This document shows positions 58,588 through 64,000 of a DNA stretch of 64,000 bases, one piece after another. Position 1 is the stretch's first letter, and every line of letters starts with the position of its first letter. The DNA is from Mya arenaria. Taxonomy: Eukaryota > Mollusca > Bivalvia > Myida > Myidae. A model generated the notes under the pieces. It searched no databases. It was not told the DNA's origin and saw only the letters and a list, made by a program, of their open reading frames with translations. The translations under genes were made by a program, and so were the position numbers. The stretch is from NCBI RefSeq assembly GCF_026914265.1, contig NC_069136.1, forward strand, positions 36,235,406 to 36,299,405. The letters are read 5' to 3'.

Positions 58588-61500
58588 CTAGTTATCATCT
58601 TTATCGATTAAGTTCGTATCATATTCATATATGAAATTGAATCCCTTTATTCCGAATAAGGTGTAGCCTTTCTCAATAAGAAGATCTGTTATAGCAACCT
58701 GACTTTCGTGAGTCCTGTGCACGAATTCTAGTATAATGTATATTGGGCGGAATCCATGTTCTACCCACTGACGTATGATCTGGAACGGGAAGAGTAGTGA
58801 TAGAAATTATTGGTCAACTTTATATTTTTTCAAATGAGAAGATAATACTCAAGTTTTTCAATACATGTCTTTCAGTATTTCAGTAGTCAGACGTTATTGA
58901 ATTTAATCAGGTGAAGCGGTAGATTTTAACAGTGACCAGCTTAATATGTGGTTGGTTTACAAAACATTATGTCGACCGTTTCAAGCATAGAAATTGTAGG
59001 TATATGTTTACATAAAAATGATTATGCAATCTAACAATCTTTCACCATCGCTTAAAGTACAAAGCTAAGCAGAATGACCAAAGATTAAACGATACCCGTT
59101 TATAGGCAGTTAAATGGCACAATGTTAATGCCGCGTAGACACTAACCGATGGACAGAAGACGTTTTTTCCATCCTCAGATTGGTAAATACAAATATATGG
59201 CCGTGCTATCTTGCCCACGAGCAAAGACAAATAAAAAGTACTCGTATGGAACTCCTTTTTTTCACTAAGTACAAAAGAGTTCGAGCGAAAAAAAAATACA
59301 ATTTACTATACTTTGTTTATCTGAGGTGGGAGGAAAAGCATGTACCATGGCCGCTCATGTAAGATAGGTTCCTCTCCCACCTCAGATAAGTAGATCCATT
59401 AATTTAGCTAACCTAGAAATTCTTATCTTGCCCACGGGCGAAGATAAAATGCCCGTATGGAACTTTTTAATGGTCTCCACATTGTAATTACCTTAAAGAC
59501 TGTCGTCTGTAGCATTATGGAAATATTTTCTTGTGGTAATATTTAGAACGGTAATAATTATTTTTCGCTTCAAATGTCACCATAAAACGGTTATCACGCA
59601 CCTTTCAAGAAATAATGCTTCACTCTCCTTAGAACTATTTAAAGACCGATTTGACTAATAACATTATCTGAATCGCTGCGCGCATATCCATGACAACCAC
59701 GAATTATCGCATATCCATGCGCAATTATTTTTACTAAGCACAAAAGAGTTCCAGCAAAAAATACATTTTTACTTAATTTTGTTTAACTGAGGTGGGTGAA
59801 AAAGCATCTACCATAGCTGCTCGTGTAAGATAGGTTCATCCCGACACTCGCGCATGGTGTTTTGTGGTAACTCGGTAAACCTCGTTTCCGCAAAACACCA
59901 TACGCTCAGGTCGGGATGAACCTATCTTACACTCTCGCCCATGGAAGATACTAATAATCCCAACAGTTGCGCATGGTGAGGAATCATGTGACTTAAAGGG
60001 GTTCTCACATGGGTCACTACAGGTCACAACCGATGTAGACGTAAATTTCTAAATAACCATTTTTGACAGAAAATATATGAAAGTATTTCGAAGCTTATAA
60101 AAGACTATGCTTTGTTCGGCTTATAAACGTATGAATTGTGACCAATGTGAGAACCCCTTTAAGTCACGTGAATTCTCACCCGGATATGACATGATGAAAA
60201 TAGAGGCAGACATATCAATATATTAATACATACTCTGATTCGCAATATTTCAGATGGCAGTATCAATTAGAAATGGTAATTCCTGGTCGTAATGAGATAC
60301 ATTTTGTGCTGGGGTATAAACTTACTCAATAAGAATATAATATTGTAAACATTGCTTTTAGTCAGGTTTCTTATTGTATTTACAAGACCTACTATATGTC
60401 TAAAAGAAGAAAGAAATCGATTTATGTTATGCACCATTTATATAATGATTTAATAACTCTTCAAACTCATTTTATCAACAAAGGCATTTCTTGCGCTTTC
60501 TAAATGAATTTGTCAAATATATTGCTATATATTGATCACCTAAAATATTGTACCATTTACCACATTGCTTGTTGATGTAATTTGTACACTCATTATGTTT
60601 TATGACAAAAATAACGGATTGTTATAGATTGAAAATTCCAAAAATAAAAAAAAAAAAAAAAAAGATTACTTGAATTTACTCAGAGAATTTTCGTTGTTCG
60701 CTGGTTGATATGATGGTCCGAGAATGTGCATTTGATAAGTCAATCCGATAACATACAAAACACAGCATTGGAAACACTATTCATTAGCAATTTCAGAGCA
60801 GTCAGTAGACTCTTGAGCAAGGGGATTGACTCACATATGCTTTGTCACTTAAATACCTACCTGAGGGCAGAATGTCAAGAAGTACATTAAAAATTGAAGG
60901 ATATATTTAGGAAGTTAGCATTGACCTGAAACGTTTGGGATTTAACTTGATTGGTAATGAAAGCCTCGAGTATAATTCTATGCAAAGCCCTTCACGTATA
61001 TCAACGTACCGAATTCCACTGTAGAAAATAAGCATGGAAAAATGTGGGAAAAAGGGCAACTTATGGTCGGACGCTTTTGTGGTGATCAGTATCACGTCGC
61101 GTTTGGTGTGTAAACACGTATCCGTCGAGAATTGTCATGGTTGTCATGAACTGTTTTACAAAAACTTTACCGTTAGTCATTCAACACGTAAATTCATACC
61201 CTCATGTGAACTTCAATAAATATACAAAAAATGTATATTAATATTCAATGAAACCCAATGCATCACTAATGGTATTGTATCTCCAAGAGATAGTGTCTCC
61301 TTATAAGTATAGTAAGTCCTAATTAGTAGATAATTAGTCATTATGACTGGATACAAGGTAATTATTACGACATTGTATCTCCTGCATACGAGATAGTATC
61401 TCATCATACAAAGACATTTATCTCGTATCTAGGATATTTCATATCGTACTAAGGACCTATTATATGCATATTTCTTCGTAAAGAGGGCTGAGTATGTCAT

Positions 61501-63334
61501 AATTAGGACTTTTTTGTCATAATAAGGACCTTGCATATCTTAATAACGAGATAAGCAACTTAATATGTGTGGCTTTAGGAAGATTCCATATTAAATATAT
61601 ACTAATTAACCTTGTCTTCCATTCCTTCCACGTCGATAGACAACACTCCAAAATGTTTTGGAACTTTGTACTTTGAAACAAACGTCTTCAATGAATAACT
61701 CGGAACCTGTGCATAGGTTGAGTCTTGTTCTTCTTCGGATACTATTCAGCTTTGCATAGAAAACAAATCTGCTGACACATGAAGTTTTTCTTGGCCATCA
61801 TGATCACTTATCACAGCATGAACATAGTGCACACTCTGGTCTTGGTGCTGGTTGGTCAGTCTGAAACATGAATATAAGGCTTAAAAATATGGTTGAAAAT
61901 TTTTTTTATCATTTGTTTGATTTCAATCTATTAAAGCCGTAACTCAAAAGCGGTTCTTTATATATTTACATGGAACTTATTACACATTTATAAAAATAGA
62001 TTCGTCACAAACTCTAATACTGGTCCGTAAGTACGCGTCGAGTTATAATATTTCATCAATACAATAACATCGGCGTGCGCATGCACTTTTCTTACTGGCA
62101 CTACACTGATATTGGGGCCTATTGCGGACCATTCTGTCCATGGTATGAGCTGTTATTATGTAACTGGAAGTCATGGTCATATTGTATGCATGGTTTATTC
62201 TTTGAACTGTTCTTTATCCATGTGATTACAAACAAGTCTCATTTAACAGTATGATTGACGTTTATCACTCGACCATATTAATCGGCTTTGACATAGACTA
62301 TCAACAGTTTGCCGGAGATGGCACAGATGTTACGATTCAACATGGCTTGATCCGTCTTGCAACCGCGAGATTCCTTGCATTTTTGTTTTTAAGTTGACAG
62401 TGGCGTTTTTTATATCATGTACTTCAAAAGAAGGACGAACTATTATATTTTATTTCCAATTTCAATGTTCAATATTTAAGCATTTTTTTTAATGACCTAC
62501 GTGTTATAACAATATTTGACTTACTTCTCAAGCTTACTTCTGTTTTTTTTTCAAGCATGAAACAAACAGATAAAGTGCACTTCTCACGATAAACCTTGTA
62601 TGTGTTTTTCTACCTTGCAAAATGAATTTATCGCTAATTGTGACTTTGATCTTATGTGTATACTAAACTATTTATGGAGTTGCTTAAAGAAAAGTTATTT
62701 ATAAATTGTTCTCCCTACATTTCAGATTAAAGCTGTGTACCAATCGAGCTAAATGAATAAATGTAAACTGTACATGTACATACCCGTCATGGTTTTTCTT
62801 CGCTAAATCCAGCTGGTCTCTCTGAGGTTCTACTAGAATGGCACTCCAACCCATTTGTATGAAGTTATACGAATTGCTGGACAGCAGGCCATCATTTGCT
62901 CCGATTTCGACAACTAGCTTTTTCCATGGCTCGGCTTTCTGACGTTGCATCTGTTCTAATATGAAGAGAAATTCACCTGCGCTAGATACATCAAACCCCA
63001 GTCTGCTGATTGTTTTTCCACAGTTTTCTGATTCATGCTCCATATAAATCCTCGCAATAGTGTTGTCAATGAGATATTTAAATCCTTCGTCCTTTCCTTG
63101 GGCGACAATGTGTCTGAAAGAGTTGTATCTGGCAAGAGTTGCAATAATTGATAGATGTGATGATGAAAAATCATTGATCAGATGTTTTACTTGCATTAAC
63201 GAAAATAAAATCAGAGTGTTTATGAAAAGCAACTCAATAATGACACAAACGATTGTAATTATAATACATCCTCGGATAATATATTTGCATGAACGTATAT
63301 ATTTTGAGTGGCGCCACATTTTGAATGTTGCCAT
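58588..63334 (-). CDS. FkbM-type methyltransferase-like membrane protein with an in-frame TGA
   Basis: Three exons on the minus strand: 62784-63334, 61611-61860 and 58588-58779, with GT-AG ends and consistent phases, about 330 codons to a TAG. Residues about 20-47 form one hydrophobic segment near the N terminus, suggesting a type II anchor in the secretory pathway. The body matches the FkbM methyltransferase family (Methyltransf_21, PF05050): VVEIGANDGLLSS is the SAM-binding motif I, ILVEPQ follows as the second nucleotide-contact strand, and LSIDVEGMEDK is the late family motif. Substrate unknown. Codon 222 in exon 2 is TGA (61746-61748), while homologous-looking sequence continues without a break on both sides (HVSADLFSMQS, then IVSEEEQDSTYAQ). 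Possible explanations are a null allele, a young pseudogene or a base error. The 2.8-kb second intron is full of foldback repeats. Confidence 0.85.
59171..60180. repeat. Nest of foldback and direct repeats in intron 2 of the FkbM gene
   Basis: Three hairpins in a row: 59,317-59,390 (TTATCTGAGGTGGGAGG arms); 59,822-59,932 (arms GTGTAAGATAGGTTCATCCC and its complement, with a further inner ATGGTGTTTTG pair); and 59,989-60,172 (arms GTGACTTAAAGGGGTTCTCA). In addition 59,257-59,372 and 59,728-59,843 are diverged direct copies. This looks like nested insertion of related foldback MITEs. The open frame at 59,836-60,027 is a by-product. Confidence 0.7.
61210..61560. other. AT-rich stretch with recurring GAGATA/TATCTC words, intron 2 of the FkbM gene
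   Basis: Words such as TTGTATCTCC, GAGATAGT, TATCTCGTATCTAGG and CATAATTAGGAC recur in both orientations. It is probably a decayed inverted-repeat element. No gene. Confidence 0.3.
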
Positions 63335-63787
63335 AATGAATTAAAGGTCTCTTATGAAAAAAGGAAGTATTGTAGTAAAGCTGGTTTTTATGACGGAATG
63401 GTCGTTGCTACATTCTACTCCCCAATTGATGCTACGTTTAAGTTGATGATACGTTAACGTTGATTTCGTTACTGCTATGTTACGTCCGCATTTAGATATC
63501 AAGTGTCAGGGTAGCTGATTCAGCACCGGTACACGTTACTACCCTAAAAAATAATAAACACAATCAGGAAATCTTCACACAGATTAAAGTAGTTATTTTA
63601 ACAAGTCCAGCACAGTTTAAGGTAAAATCCTAAAGTATAATCGTGACAATAAGTTTAGTAATGTGTTTAATAATGCTCAATTTCTTGGTGCGCCAGTTTT
63701 AATCATTTAAATTTTACCTGAAAAAAAATACTTAAGATATCAACTGAAGCGTTTACACATGTTGACAACTCGACCACGTGATATCAC

Positions 63788-64000
63788 TTAAAGCTGCTCT
63801 CTCACAGATTGAACATTTTGACACCTTTTTTATTTTTTGTCTTGGAACGAGCCAATTTATATGAAAATACATGGAACTAGTGATATAAGACTACTGGCAA
63901 AAGTCGGATCGCAGATGCTCATAGTTTAGTTCAAAAGTTGATGTTTTATGCATTTTTCATAAACCGTTAGAAACGCTTTTAGCCATAAAACAATAATTGT
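63788..64000. mobile_element. TTAA MITE family 3, cut by the window end
   Basis: Starts TTAAAGCTGCTCTCTCACAG, followed by ATTGAACATTTTGACA, GTCTTGGAACGAGCCAATTT, ACTAGTGATATAAGACTACT and AAACCGTTAGAAACG. I recognise this as a common dispersed repeat type in bivalve DNA from memory; no search was run. Confidence 0.55.

Overview
The window is AT-rich, intron-rich animal DNA. The transposon-derived families (TTAA-flanked MITEs, tRNA-derived SINE, non-LTR element, degenerate tandem repeats) and the gene content fit a mollusc, probably a bivalve. The organism is an inference; no mitochondrial or rRNA marker is present.

About 1-54,000 is a decayed tandem array of one host gene family. Five complete three-exon genes (A-E), all on the minus strand, encode 209-213 aa four-pass membrane proteins of the LHFPL tetraspan family (PF10242), closest in my reading to LHFPL6/LHFP. 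Spans are A 674-4479, B 12747-15729, C 27554-31318, D 37967-39704 and E 46106-50845. Exon sizes (406/99/125 nt) and intron phases are identical in A-D. E has lost the usual stop and gains four residues. The array also holds broken units. X (about 19.9-26.9 kb) keeps intron and promoter-side sequence but no exon. Y (about 34.3-37.4 kb) keeps only an internal scrap of exon 1. W (about 8-12 kb) keeps only distal spacer modules. Each copy, including X and Y, carries a roughly 130-bp conserved block 145-190 bp upstream of the start codon, likely the promoter or 5' leader.

The spacers and introns are studded with small mobile elements. Several have an empty site in a sister copy, so their insertion can be ordered relative to the duplications. 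They include an A-specific foldback, a GGCCCC-ended MITE, TTAA MITEs in C, D and E, and a 5'-truncated LINE with a 13-bp target-site duplication in intron 2 of E.

From 54 to 58.5 kb the DNA is repeat-rich: a tract of degenerate 162-bp repeats, a 370-bp tandem duplication, and a MITE with roughly 55-bp terminal inverted repeats. From 58,588 to 63,334 lies a three-exon minus-strand gene for a membrane-anchored FkbM-type methyltransferase-like protein (about 330 codons). It has one in-frame TGA in exon 2. Its second intron holds a nest of foldback repeats. A truncated TTAA MITE closes the window.

The LHFPL array and the FkbM gene are probably unrelated in function. The array looks like a young, turning-over tandem family whose first extracellular loop diversifies while its membrane core stays fixed.
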